Below are positions 45,184-57,500 of a stretch of DNA of 64,000 nucleotides, one piece after another. The notes beneath the pieces are model-generated. The model was given only the letters and a program-made list of their open reading frames with translations, was not told where the DNA came from and made no database searches. The translations under genes were made by a program, and so were the position numbers. The stretch is from the NCBI GenBank assembly GCA_038380795.1, contig CM076276.1, forward strand, positions 11,174,001-11,238,000, written 5' to 3'. Every line of letters starts with the position of its first letter. Within the stretch, counting starts at the first letter, position 1. The DNA is from Pyrocephalus nanus (lineage: Eukaryota > Chordata > Aves > Passeriformes > Tyrannidae).

Positions 45184-45225
45184 GGGTTAGGGTTAGGTTT
45201 AGGGTTAGGGTTAGGTTAGGGTAGG
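45184..45225 (+). repeat. Interstitial telomere-like repeat (TTAGGG)n, degenerate
   Basis: About 42 bases of TTAGGG units in plus orientation, with length variants (GGGTTAGGGTTAGG, then TTTAGGGTTAGGGTTAGG, then TTAGGGTAGG). It lies about 360 bases upstream of the MICALL2 start codon, next to the CpG island. Confidence 0.9.
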
Positions 45226-45535
45226 CCATTTGGAGGAAAAAAAAAGTTAAATATCGCAATAAATCACCAAAATTTAACTGTCCTCTCTGGATGATCCCGC
45301 GCTGGGAAGGCAGATGCATGCCCAGCATCACCACTCTCTCTGCTGGTGTGAAACAGGTACAAGTGCTGCAGGAGCCCCTTTCCCACCCTCCTGAGATACC
45401 GCCGGCCAAAGGAGGAGGAGGACAAGGGGAAGAGAGGATGAAGCAGGGCTGCCCAGAGGTCTCATGGTGGCCAGGGAGGCCAGCCGGGGCCAGAGGGTCC
45501 GTCCATCCTGGGGCAGGACATCAGGCATTGGCAGG

Positions 45536-45600
45536 CGTTATGGAATCATGGAGTTGTTTAGGTTGGAAAAGACTCACAGCCACCTACCTCTGCACCCCAT
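45536..45600. repeat. Short CR1-like LINE 3' fragment
   Basis: The stretch GGAATCATGGAGTTGTTTAG followed by GTTGGAAAAGACTCACAG resembles the avian CR1 3' tail (AATCATAGAAT...GGTTGGAAAAGACC). It is short and diverged, with no open frame. Confidence 0.45.
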
Positions 45601-45789
45601 TCCCAGAGAGAAGCTTGGGGTGGTGGCTGAGGGGGCAGGAAGGTGGTCCCTGCTGCCGTCCTGCCCTGCTGGGCCCGCTCCAGCCAGCACTGTGGTGGCC
45701 AGTTCATTACAGCTGCCCCACAGCACACACATCCCATGAAATAACTCACCAGACCTCACGCAGCTGCCAAAACAGCAGAAGAGACAAGG

Positions 45790-46240
45790 TAACACTTAAA
45801 GAGCTGCCTATAAATTAGATAAAAATAATTAATAATACATATAATATATTAACAGCATTTCTGTGACATGATATGGATAATATACATTAATATATAAATA
45901 CCTCACAAATAATTCAGAGTGTTTCCATTTCATCAACAATCACTGGCCAATGTATTTACTTTATGGTAAGGATTATACATTTCATTATAAATGGCTTGCT
46001 GGGCATGTCAGCAACTTTTACATCTCCATTCACTTTATTATTAATGGTTTCCTGAACAGTAATGGCATAATAATGCACACAATGCAGCATGAATATTTGA
46101 TGTGGCATCTATAGTCTCCCATTTATCATTTATAACAGGCTACAAAAACATTATAAAACATTTATTACAAATTTATAGATCACTTTATACTAAAACAAAG
46201 TTGTGTTATAAATACATTATTAATCCTTTATGCCTTTTAT
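45790..46240. other. AT-rich block, possible conserved non-coding element or ancient repeat
   Basis: About 450 bases of very AT-rich DNA with many TAAT, ATTATAAA and TTTATAA words, sharply bounded by ordinary sequence on both sides. No open frame, RNA gene or known transposon is recognised. It lies about 1 kb upstream of the MICALL2 promoter. Confidence 0.45.
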
Positions 46241-49200
46241 AGGAATCCCTTGTAATAAGGCCTCAGCATATGTTGCTGCACGACCATAGCAAGAGTGGTG
46301 TGGTGAGGAGGAAATACAGCATGGTGAGCCTGCTCCCGAGTCCTGGGCGTGTTCTGTGAAGGAAAACAGAAACATCTGCACTCAAAATTAATCAGACTAC
46401 CAAGGGACCAATCAAAAGAAACGTGGACTAACTCAAAGTTTGGTTTTTTCCCCCCTCCCTCAAAAAAGACCCTTGCTTTCACAGGCCCGGAGCCCTGAAA
46501 GCTGAGCTGTCTCACATTTCCACACCACCTTCTCATTAGATTAATAAAATTTGCATAATTTACGAAAAGCCTGGCTATCAATGGGCAGCCCTTCCCATCC
46601 TCAGGTAACGTAGGGCTTGGTGAGAAATAAAGAGGGTGTGCTGGGTTTAGGAAATGTACTTGTGGGGTTTCTTTCTGTAAGTCCCAAAGACTGTTTAGCA
46701 GTGTGCATCCCCTGCCATGCTTGCAGTACAGCACTGGGAAGCGAGGAGAAGGAAATGGTGTTTGAAAACAGAGTCGTTGCCAGTTGCTGTTCGTACAAAC
46801 AGTGAAAATCTGCTTCTGAGCACAGCTTTGACAAAGCTGTACTTACCCCTTTCATATTTAATGGCCCAGATGGGGCACAGGCCAGGGAACGAGACATAGT
46901 TTTTTAAAAATATATTTGTTTAATTGTTTAATGACAATCTGTCTTCTAACGAACGTGGTTAATGAGTCGATGCAGTTAGTCCCTTCTCATTACCTCTGCT
47001 TTGGGAAGGGCAGCTGGGGCTGGGTGGCAGGGGATGCAGACCCACGGAGCGGAAAGCCAGGCTGGACTTGGAGAGCAGTTGTGATTTCCTGTGGATCACA
47101 GGCCACTACGTTTCACCTTGTCACTCCCTCCCTCTGAGCCCTGGTTTTGACCGAGTCGGTTGTACCACAGAGGCATCCAGGCTTGCAGATGCCGGAAGAA
47201 GAAACTCGGAGTTGCTGGCTCCAAGCTGTGCATCCCAAGAGAGGGATAGGCTGGAGGTGCAGCCCTTGGTGCACCAGAAGAAGCAGGTCCACATTATACA
47301 CTAAGGTGATTAAAATGACATCACTGAAGGAGTGTGCTAATGCTGTATAAGAGTATTAGTGCTGGGCCAGCAATGCTTTCCAAAGTAAAGGTATCAGAGC
47401 CTTGTGCAGTGTTCTTATTTGGTGATTAAGGAGAGCTCTGTAGGAGTTTACAGTTATGATGGGTCTTTAATGCACCAACAGGTAAACTAACAAGCACTAG
47501 AGAGAGGAATGGGGCAGGAAGGGAGCAGAGCTGCCTGCACAGCTGCCTGCATATTACCCACAGCTGCTGTGCTGCCAGGATGTTCCTCATGGGACGATGG
47601 TTACAAATCTTGACTCTGGATTGTATTTTTCCTTTCTACAACTTCTCCTTTGAGAAGCCTTATCCTGTTTTGCAGACCTTGCCCCCGCTCACTGAGCTTT
47701 TCCCCTGTGCTGCTGGGAGAGGTTTCCCACCTGTGATGCACGGCTGGCTCATGGAGCAAAGCGTGTCCTGTGAGTGCATTGCCTGCTCCCCTAGATCCCT
47801 TCCCAAGGCGTGTTTGGAAGCTTGTTGGAGCAGCACACCACAGACATGGGCTGATTTATTCTTCCCTACTTACAGACACTTTTCTTTCTCAGTTCTTCCC
47901 AGTTCTCTTCCTAGATACCAAACTGCAATGGAGAAATGCTGAGTGCTTCCTGACAGTTGTTATGACTGTGATTAGTGGGGATCACTCTCTGCCATCACCT
48001 CTTAAATTTATCCTGCATCCCATATGCAGCAGCATGGACTTTACCATTAGTAGAGAAAAAAACTTAAATATGCGACTAGGACCACCCTAAAGCCCAAAGA
48101 TAAACAACCAACATTTGTTAGCTTGAGGACTGGAAGACAGGAAAGGTCAGTTCCTTGTACCAGACAATGCTGAGGCTTCATGAAGCTGAAAATCAAGTGA
48201 GGCTTTTTTTTTTTTTTTTTTCATAAGAGAGAGTAACATCATAGAAAAATCACATCTTTTAACTATTGTGAGAAATCAGCTGATCAAACTGAGCTACTTC
48301 CTAATTTTGCCTCAGGCTGTGTGCAGGGCTGTTCACTCCCAACAATAGGAAGTGTGTGTTGTAGCCAAGAGCTCTCATACATTCCCGTGCCAATGGCTTG
48401 TATTAAATTGAGGGATTCAAAATGAGAAGGAAAAAGTATGCATCTCATCAGTAACATGCCTCATCAGCTCTCTCTTCCCAGAAGGCAGCCAGGCTGACTC
48501 CACAGAGACAGAAAAGCCCAAAACAGGGAAAAGAAAGCCCCAACAATTTCACAGCTACTCACACAGAAATGCTTCTGCATGATAACCCACCTCTCCTCTG
48601 AGCCTGACTAGTTTGACCTGCAAAAGTAGCAGAAAAAAAGTTATTAGGAAAGTCAAGTCTGAACAAGAATTTCCACTGAAAGAAGATGAAAGTGAAACGT
48701 GAAGTTACAGAAAAAGGCACTTTGGTAAAGCTCTCTGCAACACATGCCCCTGAGAAGCTCATAAATGGTAAATCCTTTATCCTAAAACCTCAAAGGAAAA
48801 AAACCAGTGAGCATCAGAGCAAAGTGTGTCCTGTCTGTCACTCGAGTATAACACAATGCCACATCAAAACAGAAAAAAGTCCCTCCTGCCTGCCAGCCAG
48901 ATAATTTGCTGGCTTTCCTGTCCCCTGAAACAGTGAGGTGAGGGACAGGCTCAGAAAGTTATTTCCAGGCAACAAGGATGAGAGACTGATCACATCCTCC
49001 ATCCCACTCACCAGGTGAGAGGAAAAATGAAAAGGCCATAAACAGCAGCTAGGTGGGTCACCAGTCCCAGGGAGCTAAAAGCAGCTCTCCAATAGTATTG
49101 GGAAGGTATTTAATTCGGAAGGTGATTTCCCCTTCTGTTCTGAGGAAGGGGAAACAGGTGGTGGTGATCCCCAATCTTTGCACTGCCGTGGCAGAGAGCT

Positions 49201-49990
49201 CCCTCTGTCCTCTGGGAGCTGCAAATGTCACCTATTCTTATCAGAAAGAGAAAGCAAAGCTGTTTTGCTGATCAAAACTTGTTTGGAGCACGAGATTGAG
49301 TGAGGTGACCCCATGTTTATCAAGATATCACCACGGGAACAGGCTCCACCCCAGAGCAGCAGCTGGCCTGGGCACTTTGAGATCTATGTCTTACCAATGG
49401 AGCAGAGTTTAAGACCTGTAAACCCAATAAAATTTGTTAGTCATTAACAGTGTGAATGTGCTGAAGCAAAAAAGCACTTTGTCTTTTCCAGGCCTGTTGT
49501 GGACATGAATAAGTGAAGCTTCCTGGTGGTGGGGGTAAATGAGCTCTTGTTTCACAGGAACATGAAGACACTTGGTCATCATTCAGCTTACTGCTGAACT
49601 CTGAAATCCAGATGGAACCTCATCTGGAAAAGAAGCTTGCTCTTACCTCAGGTTACTAACTTAATAAAATCCTTGAGACAGAGTAACTCTAAAGGCCAGA
49701 ACTTTCCACTTTTGCACTGAATTGATCTGACAAAGTACGAATTGCCTTGTTTTCACCCAGACTGAACCTGAAGCACTATGTGATTTATTTGGGGGAGAAC
49801 AGGGACTCCCATAGAACATCTGTGATAATACAAAATTTGGACTCTCTCCAGTCCTGGCCTAGCAGCCACTGGTGTCCTCCAAATCCATCAGCACCAGCTT
49901 GTCCTTGTGTTGCTGCCTGGTGAGGGGGCCACTACAAGCTCTGTGAGACAACTCATGACAGATGTGGTTTGGGGTGTTCCCTTCACCCTG
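46241..49990. other. MICALL2-INTS1 spacer, left part; no gene recognised
   Basis: No supported gene. A moderately AT-rich segment at 46500-46600 (TTTGCATAATTTACG) and another at 47290-47470 look like non-coding elements. A T run is at 48207-48221. Open frames here are short and resemble nothing known. Confidence 0.4.
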
Positions 49991-50310
49991 TGCTGAGTGC
50001 CCTTAGAGGTCTCACTCCTCTCCAAAGACATTCCCAGTAAAACTGTAAGCATCACTTTAGATTTTGAATCTCATTACTGGTTTAAAGAAAAAACAAAACA
50101 AAACAGGGAGAGAGAAAGGGAGGTAATATTATTACTCTTATGGTATGTTTTCCATTATTTGCATAATTGTTTAATGCTAATAAGACAATTAGCAATTCTC
50201 ACAGCTTAATAATTACCCGGCAACGACTAGCCTGTTGAAGCTTAATGAATTTTTTAATTGTTGCTGGGGGTCTTGGCATTTTTTGCCCACTATCTCCTTG
50301 TGTTAGAGAT
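49990..50310. promoter_or_regulatory. Candidate enhancer-like block with POU octamer and SOX word
   Basis: A TAAT-rich block. It holds the octamer ATTTGCAT at 50157-50164, directly followed by ATTGTT at 50166-50171 and many homeodomain TAAT cores (TTAATGCTAATAAGACAATT, TTAATAATTACC, AATTTTTTAATTG). No coding potential. Confidence 0.4.
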
Positions 50311-53300
50311 GCTGTTCATGCAAACAGGGTAATGCCAGAGGCACCACAACACCAGCTACACAGGACAGGCAGGTATGTTATTATAGAGGTCTGATTTTAA
50401 AAGGACGGGAAATTGCAAGCTCTAAATTCTGCTGCTGTAGGGACAAATTATCTAAATACAAGGAGAGACAACACAGAGATCAGTCCACCTTAGGCAAATG
50501 CTACCCCTGTAGCAGCCAGGCTGTTTAGCTGTCGTGGGGCTGGTGTTGACGTTCCCAAAGCTAAAAAAGTCTTACCATTTTTAGCTCTTAGTGAACTACT
50601 CCACAAGTTAAGCGTGAATTATACTGTCCTGAACTGTGGTATGGCCAGAAGGAAGTTAATTGAGGGCAGGCAGGGGTGGGATTGTGTTTGTCACTGATGG
50701 AGGTCACAGATGAGGCTGGCTGGAGGAAGAGGATGGCAGGGCCCCGGGGAGCAGTCCCAGGAATAGACTCCACAGCCCATTTTTACTCACAGATGTCAGG
50801 TAATGGGTAGAGTTTTCCCCTCCATTTTTATTTTGCACAAGACTCCTTGCATGCTGTTCCTTGCAAAGTGAGGCACCTCTTTATCCTTTCTTGTTTTCAA
50901 TGTCTGGCCCAACGTTGGAGCCTTTAACCGTGAAATCCCAGTCGCTGGCTCTTACCTGTGCACCCCTCCCTGCTGTTGACGTAGCAGGTTGGGCAGATTT
51001 TGCTCTGAGCTCAGTGTTGGGACTCTTCCAGCTCCCCAATCCTAAGCATGTCCCAGAGGCAGCAGCCACTGATTGCATCTCCCTGACGCTTGCAGGGTGT
51101 GGAGGTGGGAGCTGGTCACCTCTGTGGGGAAGCAGCTGGGCTTTGGGAGCACCCAACCATGGGGTGAGGAGGTGTCACGTCCCACTCCTCCCAATCCTCA
51201 TCTCTCCTGCTGCACTCTGCCTACACCACACCACCACCTCCACCCAGGCATGCTGGGGCCTCTTCCCAGCCTTGATTCAGCTATTCCTGCCCCATCCTTT
51301 ACGGGCAGTGCTCAGGGAAAGGGCTCTGCAGTCCCTCAGCTGCTTCAGGGCTGCCCAGCTCCTGCTGGGCTCCCTTCACCCCCCAGCCCTGTACCACCTC
51401 TACCCAGTGCCAGCCATGCAGGTACCCAAACAGGGCCAGCTGATGCACAAGGGTTGTTGCCAGCCTTGCTCTGATCTGGGTGCAGCCACAGGATGAAGAA
51501 CAAACCTGTGGCCAGTTTTCCCTTCACTTCATGCCTTCTCTGCAACTGGAATGAGATTCCCAGTGTATCTGAGTAGACAAGAAGCCTCCCCATGAGCCAG
51601 AGTTAAGAACATTCCCCAACCCCAGACAACAGCTCTGGCAGCCCAGTTCTGCTAAGGAAGCTTCTTGACTACAGGATATCATAGCAGAAAAGTGTCTAAG
51701 CAGGGATTCTGCACCATTTTGGGACGTGCTGCCTGCAAGGCAGATGGGAGCAGTGACTTGCACTGGGTGAGTCATGGGGATCCCCAGGCTTGGCTAGGAA
51801 AGACCCTGCAAACCTCCTCAGCACTCCTCTTCTGAGCAAGGCACCAGCTCAAGACAGAGGAGACAGCCCCAGCCCCCAGGAGGAGCCCAGCAGACCCGTG
51901 AAGGGTGACACTGTCAGCTCAGCCAGGATGGGAGGAGAGAAGGTGCTCAGCCAGGCAGAGATGAAAGGTACAGAGCGCAGATTAAAAGGCGGGCGAGTGT
52001 CAGGCCATCAGTGCCGCTGTCACCAACCATTTCAGAGCTGTCACAGCTGCCTTCCCCGACAGCAGCGATGGGCTCCTGCCCTCAGCTGTCTTTGCACAGC
52101 CAGGCACCCCCTGACAGCCCTGATCTGGGTTTGGTGACGTGCTTCAAGCCAGGGCAACCTGCTTAGCTCCACTGGGCCAAAGCAGAGGGTGGCAGCAGAG
52201 CAAATGCATCGTGGGAACCTTCAGTACAGCAAAAAGGCAGAGAGAACAAATCAGAGATGACATTTTTTTGCACGGGGAGATCTATGGGAAGGTTTAGCTC
52301 TGCAGAGTAACTTCCACCCATGTTCTCTCCCTCTGAATTTGTTTACTGGTCTCCCAAAAGATGATTGCCGGTCCTGCTAAAGAGATCCTTCCACCTTCAT
52401 AGACATAGCTCTTTCCACACTGCTCTGCAAAACCTGGCCATCCCGATCTGAGGACTCATGAAGTTGTTCTGCCAACATCCAAGAGTGTCCTGCTCTTCTG
52501 AAACGGCCATCCCAGAGCAGGTCTGCTCACCATGGGCACTGCCAGACAGTCGAATTTGGGTCTTACCATGCTGTTTGGTTTTGCTTGTAAATATTTCCAG
52601 CTGCAGCCCTGAAGTAGGATTTCTGGAAAGCCCCAGTTGCAGGGAGGATCTTCCCCAAAGCACCACCACTGCATTTGACTCCCTGTCTCTGTGCAGTAAC
52701 AGTCTTTAGATACTTTCCTTGCTCCTTGAATCGAAGTCCTGTGAAAAGCCCTTTTTTCAGCCAGTCCTACAAGTTCCCAGCTGCTTTAGGCCCACAGCAG
52801 CACCAGCTACCTCCCTGCTCTGACAAACTGAGCAGTGCCTTAATGATGTCTGATAAGGGACTAAGGTAGAGGGTTCCCAGTGAGATTACTGGCTCCCCTT
52901 GGACAGGAGTTAATCCTGCTGTCACTGAGCCCCTCAGGAAACCCATTCCACTGACTTGATCTCCTTCAGCTGTTCCTCCACATAATTTATATGTGGCTAA
53001 TTGCCACAGTAGTGGCTCCGGATGCGAAGCAGATGCTGCTGAGGAAAAGAGCATGTTGCATCCATAACTGATGGCTCTAATCTCTGTTTAAAGGCAGGGC
53101 TACTTACAGTTGATGGGAGGTTCAGATCTCCCCCTTTTCTTCTCCATCTCTCAGCAATGCCAGCTGGACATTCATTCATGTTTTGACACACCAACAGAAG
53201 TGCTCAGCTGTGGTATTCCTCATGTGCAAGAGCAGACAATATTTCTCCACCCAGCCACCCATGAGGTCACAACTGTCCCTGCCACCAGCAAGGAGATACA

Positions 53301-53959
53301 GACTTATTTACAGCTACCTATAAAATTCCCCCAGGATCTTTGTCATGAGAGTACTGCAGAGTTTCTCTGCTAACAAGTGGAGTGCCAGAGGAATAGAGAC
53401 AAATGATGTGAGAACAAACTGGTGACTAGAATTAAGCGAGGCTGGAGAACAAACACACACAGCAGTAACTCCAGTGGAGCAGCAGGAAGGAAGATGCCTT
53501 CTTTTCTGTCCTCTAATGACAGCTGGCAAATAAGCCATCACCCTTATCAGCAGTCAATAACCAGACAGGAGTGGTCAGAAGAGTCACAGGGAGGAACTGG
53601 CAGATCCCAAAGAGGAAACCCAGCTGTTTGTTCAGACTCCACTGTGACAGTGGCCAGCTGCTGGGATGTTTGCAGATGTACCAAGAAGTTTGTTTTACTT
53701 GTTTCTAAACAAGTTTTCCAAGGAACCTCTTAAAAGCTGTCCTGTCAGCAGTTGGTGCTGACCAATCTCATCCATGATACCCCACTGACTCCTCCAAACC
53801 TCCTCCATTTCCTGCATATCCTACAAAAGGCCAAGACAGCTCCGTTAGCTCTTGGCCTTGGAGACAGGTCTTCCAGAGATCCTCTGTCTAGAAGAACTAG
53901 ACTGAAAACAGGGAGAGAGGGATGTCAAGCTACATCCAAGAGAGCAGAAAAGGCACAAT
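50311..53959. other. MICALL2-INTS1 spacer, right part; no gene recognised
   Basis: Ordinary mixed-composition intergenic DNA. The longest frame (50861-51496, plus, 211 codons) is not similar to any family I recognise and is C/P/L-rich in a GC-rich stretch, so it is probably chance. Nothing else is supported. Confidence 0.4.
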
Positions 53960-54453
53960 GGAAACAAAGAGAATTTTAATTATAAAATAAAAAAATACCC
54001 AAACACCCACCCCCAGAAATCAAAGTGGTCTCCCCCCTTGCACATCTGCATGTTCCCTCTAACACAGAGGGTGCAGACACTTCAAATGCAAGGGCCATCA
54101 CTCCCTTCTGCTCTCCCAGCAGCTCTGCCTTCTTGGAGAGTCAAGAAAACCCAAACAACAAACTGACAGCCACTGCTCCAAGACCCCATGAAGGAAGTGG
54201 TCCCTGTTTGGCACAATGTTCAGGATATTTTTCTCTCACAATAATGGCCTCTTAGCCAGGCAGATTGATTCTTGCCCTTTTCTGATCTTCAGTCAGCACA
54301 CTCTCCTTTCCCAGCCCAGTCTGGCTGGCCACATCTTCTCTTTGATCCTCTAGCACATGGGTTCCAATACACTGCCTTCTTACAGGGCTTTAATGCAGCT
54401 GATGAGTCCATTAAATTAACTCCTCTGGAAGTGGAACTCCCAGAACCACATCT
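53955..54453 (-). other. INTS1: Probable INTS1 3' UTR
   Basis: The sequence between the stop codon and an ATTAAA (53980-53975) that is preceded by a U-rich run and followed by a U/GU-rich element (TTCTCTTTGTTTCCATTGTG). A nearer ATTAAA lies at 54394-54389. No AATAAA is present on this strand nearby. Confidence 0.45.
53975..53980 (-). terminator. Candidate poly(A) signal ATTAAA for INTS1
   Basis: The commonest variant hexamer on the minus strand, with U-rich flanks on both sides. An alternative ATTAAA at 54394-54389 would give a 3' UTR of under 100 bases. Confidence 0.45.
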
Positions 54454-54569
54454 TCATATCGTGGCCTCCATGTGCAGAATCTTCAAGGCCTCTGAAATCT
54501 GAGAGCTGGTGTCGATCTGGCCATACATGCCCACCAGGAAGGCCCTGTGCAGCAACACTGCTGCGTGCT
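54454..54569 (-). CDS. INTS1: INTS1 terminal coding exon
   Basis: HAAVLLHRAFLVGMYGQIDT, ending SEALKILHMEATI and TGA. The acceptor is TTCCACAG. This is the standard vertebrate INTS1 C-terminus. Confidence 0.96.
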
Positions 54570-57500
54570 CTGTGGAAGGGACAGACAAGGTGAGACTGCA
54601 AAGCAAGAGCAACCTGTCAACAAACACCGGGGTGAACGTTTGGAGCTGCACAAGGAATTCTCTCCTTCCACAAGAACACGACACAATCCACCTTCTAACA
54701 CCTCTGTGGGTGTGTGATCACATGAGGGATCACAGCTCAGAGAAAATTTGTAAGGGAGCAAATCTGCTCCAAGGAAGCCTCCCTTCTCTCTATGTTCCTG
54801 TGATGCTCAGACCAAAGCTACCATTGGCATAGGTGTCTCTTTGATGGCCTGGTCTAGGCAACACTGACCATTGGCAACTTCCCAGGGACGCTGTTCCCAG
54901 CACAGGATCCCAGCTTTGACCCTTGTGAGGCCAACCATGCCCCAAAGGCGGCAGATCTGACCTTACCTTGGCAAAGGAGGGTGTATTCGGGCAGGTTCCT
55001 CAGCGCTGTCTGCACCACCTCGAAGTCTCGGCTGCCAAGGCAGTACATGTAGGTGGGAAGGAAATCTGCAGCAATGCTGGGAGTAAAACATGGTAGTGTC
55101 AGTACAGTCCAGATCACCAGCCAGGACAGCCTAAGTTCTAGGGGTCCTCACCTGGGGTTGTTCTGAATGGAGCGCAGAGCCAGGCTAAAGGCCAGGTTTC
55201 GGCAGGAATCCTCTGAGGAACTCATCAGCTTCTGGAGGTTTGTCTGAAAAGTGGACAAATCTGGATCACAAGGCCTTCCAGGGAGCACAAACTTCTCAGA
55301 CTGGTAATACTACCCCTCCACACCAATCCAGCCCAACACAAATCCAGCAGGTACTGGCTGACCCTGGAAATCCCTCTTTGTAAGAAGGATTATCCTGGTT
55401 TTGAGTACTTTGAAGTACCATTCTGTAATCTTACTCCATGTGGGACAGCTGAGCTTTCCCTAGGTTCCAGTTTTTTCAGCAGAGCTGTTCTGTTCTCTAC
55501 TTGCCCCAATACTGGGAAGAAAACAGAGCATTAATTCTTCCTCTGACATAAAGTGGATGATGGCAGACCCAATGTGCAATGGAGGGAAATAGTGTCTGCT
55601 CTCAGAAGGCCTAACTGAAGATACATTTCTCCTCAGATTCTGCAACAACCACCCAAAAAGCAGAGGAAGGGTAGTGCTTAAGCTGTCTGTGCAACATAGA
55701 CCCTGGTGAAAAGAACCTCCTCCTTCCAGAGGTACTTTGAGACACGAGCACTCACAGCAAAAAAGGAGAGAATTTCTGGCCTCCGTCTGGACATTTCATC
55801 GATGTCTGTCAGCACCTCCAGGATGTCTGGGGGAAGACACAGGTTGAAAGGGTGACTGAAATTCACTGATCCAGCAAAGGATTTTTTCCTTTTCCCCTAC
55901 AAATCCAATCTCCCAAGCAGTCAAGTTTTCCCACCTGCACACAGAGTTAGTGCAATTAAGGCAGTTCTTCGAAAAAGAGAACAGAGATGTTCCAGATCAG
56001 CACATCCCAACCTGTCCAGGCAGAGGTGACCAGCACTTCATGCCACGGGCAGAGGAAAGAGTGGAGTGGGATTTGAGGTTTCCATTCCAGAACACCCTCT
56101 TCTGCAACTGAAAGATCTTCACAGAGTTTCAGAGTCCTTTAAAAACAGTGTCCAGGCAGGACTTTTTTCTCCTATACTTCCTTGGAAGGAAAACTGTCAC
56201 CCCAATACCACAACTTAGGTTTGAACATTGGACACCTGTAATTTCAGAAAACCTTTGGAGAAGATTATTGTTCCTATATGCCAGGTTAACATGATTTTCT
56301 TCCATGAAGGGGATTCCTAACAAAATCTTGCTTCAGTTTGGTATTTTTTTATCCTTAAAAATATGGCATTTCCTTCAGAACTCCAGATCTGGCTTGGCAT
56401 GAATTGCAGCACTCCCTGAATTATTGCACCATCTCCCAAAACACTTAAAAGATCCTTGAAGAGCCCCAAAGCACAGGCAGTTGAAGTACTGCAGAACTAA
56501 GTGCTAACAGCATCATAGGAAGCCTCTGTCACAGAATCACAGACCTGCAGCTGACAGGTAAGTAACAGGATTGGAAAATGTCTACATTTCCCTGTGTCTT
56601 GCACAGCTCTGCAGGTCCTCACTTACCCTCCACTGTTTGGCCTCTGGAGAGCCTCTTCATATATGGGGCCATCTCAGCTGGTGTGAGAGGAGTGAAGAGA
56701 GACACACTGACAAGAGGGAGAGAGCCAGCTGCTGCTTCATCTGGGGAAGAGAGAGAGAGCAGGTCATTCCTGACAGTCTGTGGGCTGTCCAGTATTCCCT
56801 ACCAGTGCAGTGGTGTATCATGAGCCAACCAGCAATGCTGTAATACAACTCCTGCCTCTCACACTGCCTCTAACCTCACTGCCCCTGCTGGCACCTCCCC
56901 TCAGCTGACACTGAGAAAGAAGCTTCACAAGCTCTTTTAATACTGAATAATTTTCCCATGCAAGTTGTAAACAGTGGAGGAGTGGATGCACCCTTAGAGT
57001 TCCAAAAACTGGTCAATCTTTAGGCGTGGCTGAGAAAAGCAAATCCATAACCAGAAAAGTCACCCTTGTTAAGGGCTGTTCTTCTGCTCCAATAATTATA
57101 CCACTGGTGGGAAAATAAATTAACCCATCCCAATTGCTGAGCATACAAGTGCCATTCTCCAGTGTAAACACCCTTTCACTGAGCTGTTACAAGAAGAATG
57201 AGCACAGCACACAGCCCATTGTAAGGACTTAGCTCCAAAACATACTGCAGGTTCACCAGCTGGAATAACCCTTCCCCCACACAGACTCACCATCTTTCTC
57301 TTCGTCAGAGCCCCTGTCCAAGGTGCCACTCTTACTAGGCAGACTCAGCCCAGCCAGGAGGGACTTCAGCATTGCTAGGTCACTGTTGTCCGATGACAGG
57401 TCACTGAGGGAGAGAGGTGGCATGTTTGGCTTTCAATAGCAATGACACGAGGACAAGTAACAGCACAAATGTGGACACTAAACCAATTTCTCAGAAGCAG

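Noticed and set aside
50861..51496. A 211-codon plus-strand open frame in the spacer
   Set aside because: Low-complexity Leu/Pro/Cys content in GC-rich DNA with a competing long frame in another phase and no family match. Kept only as a remark in the spacer entry.
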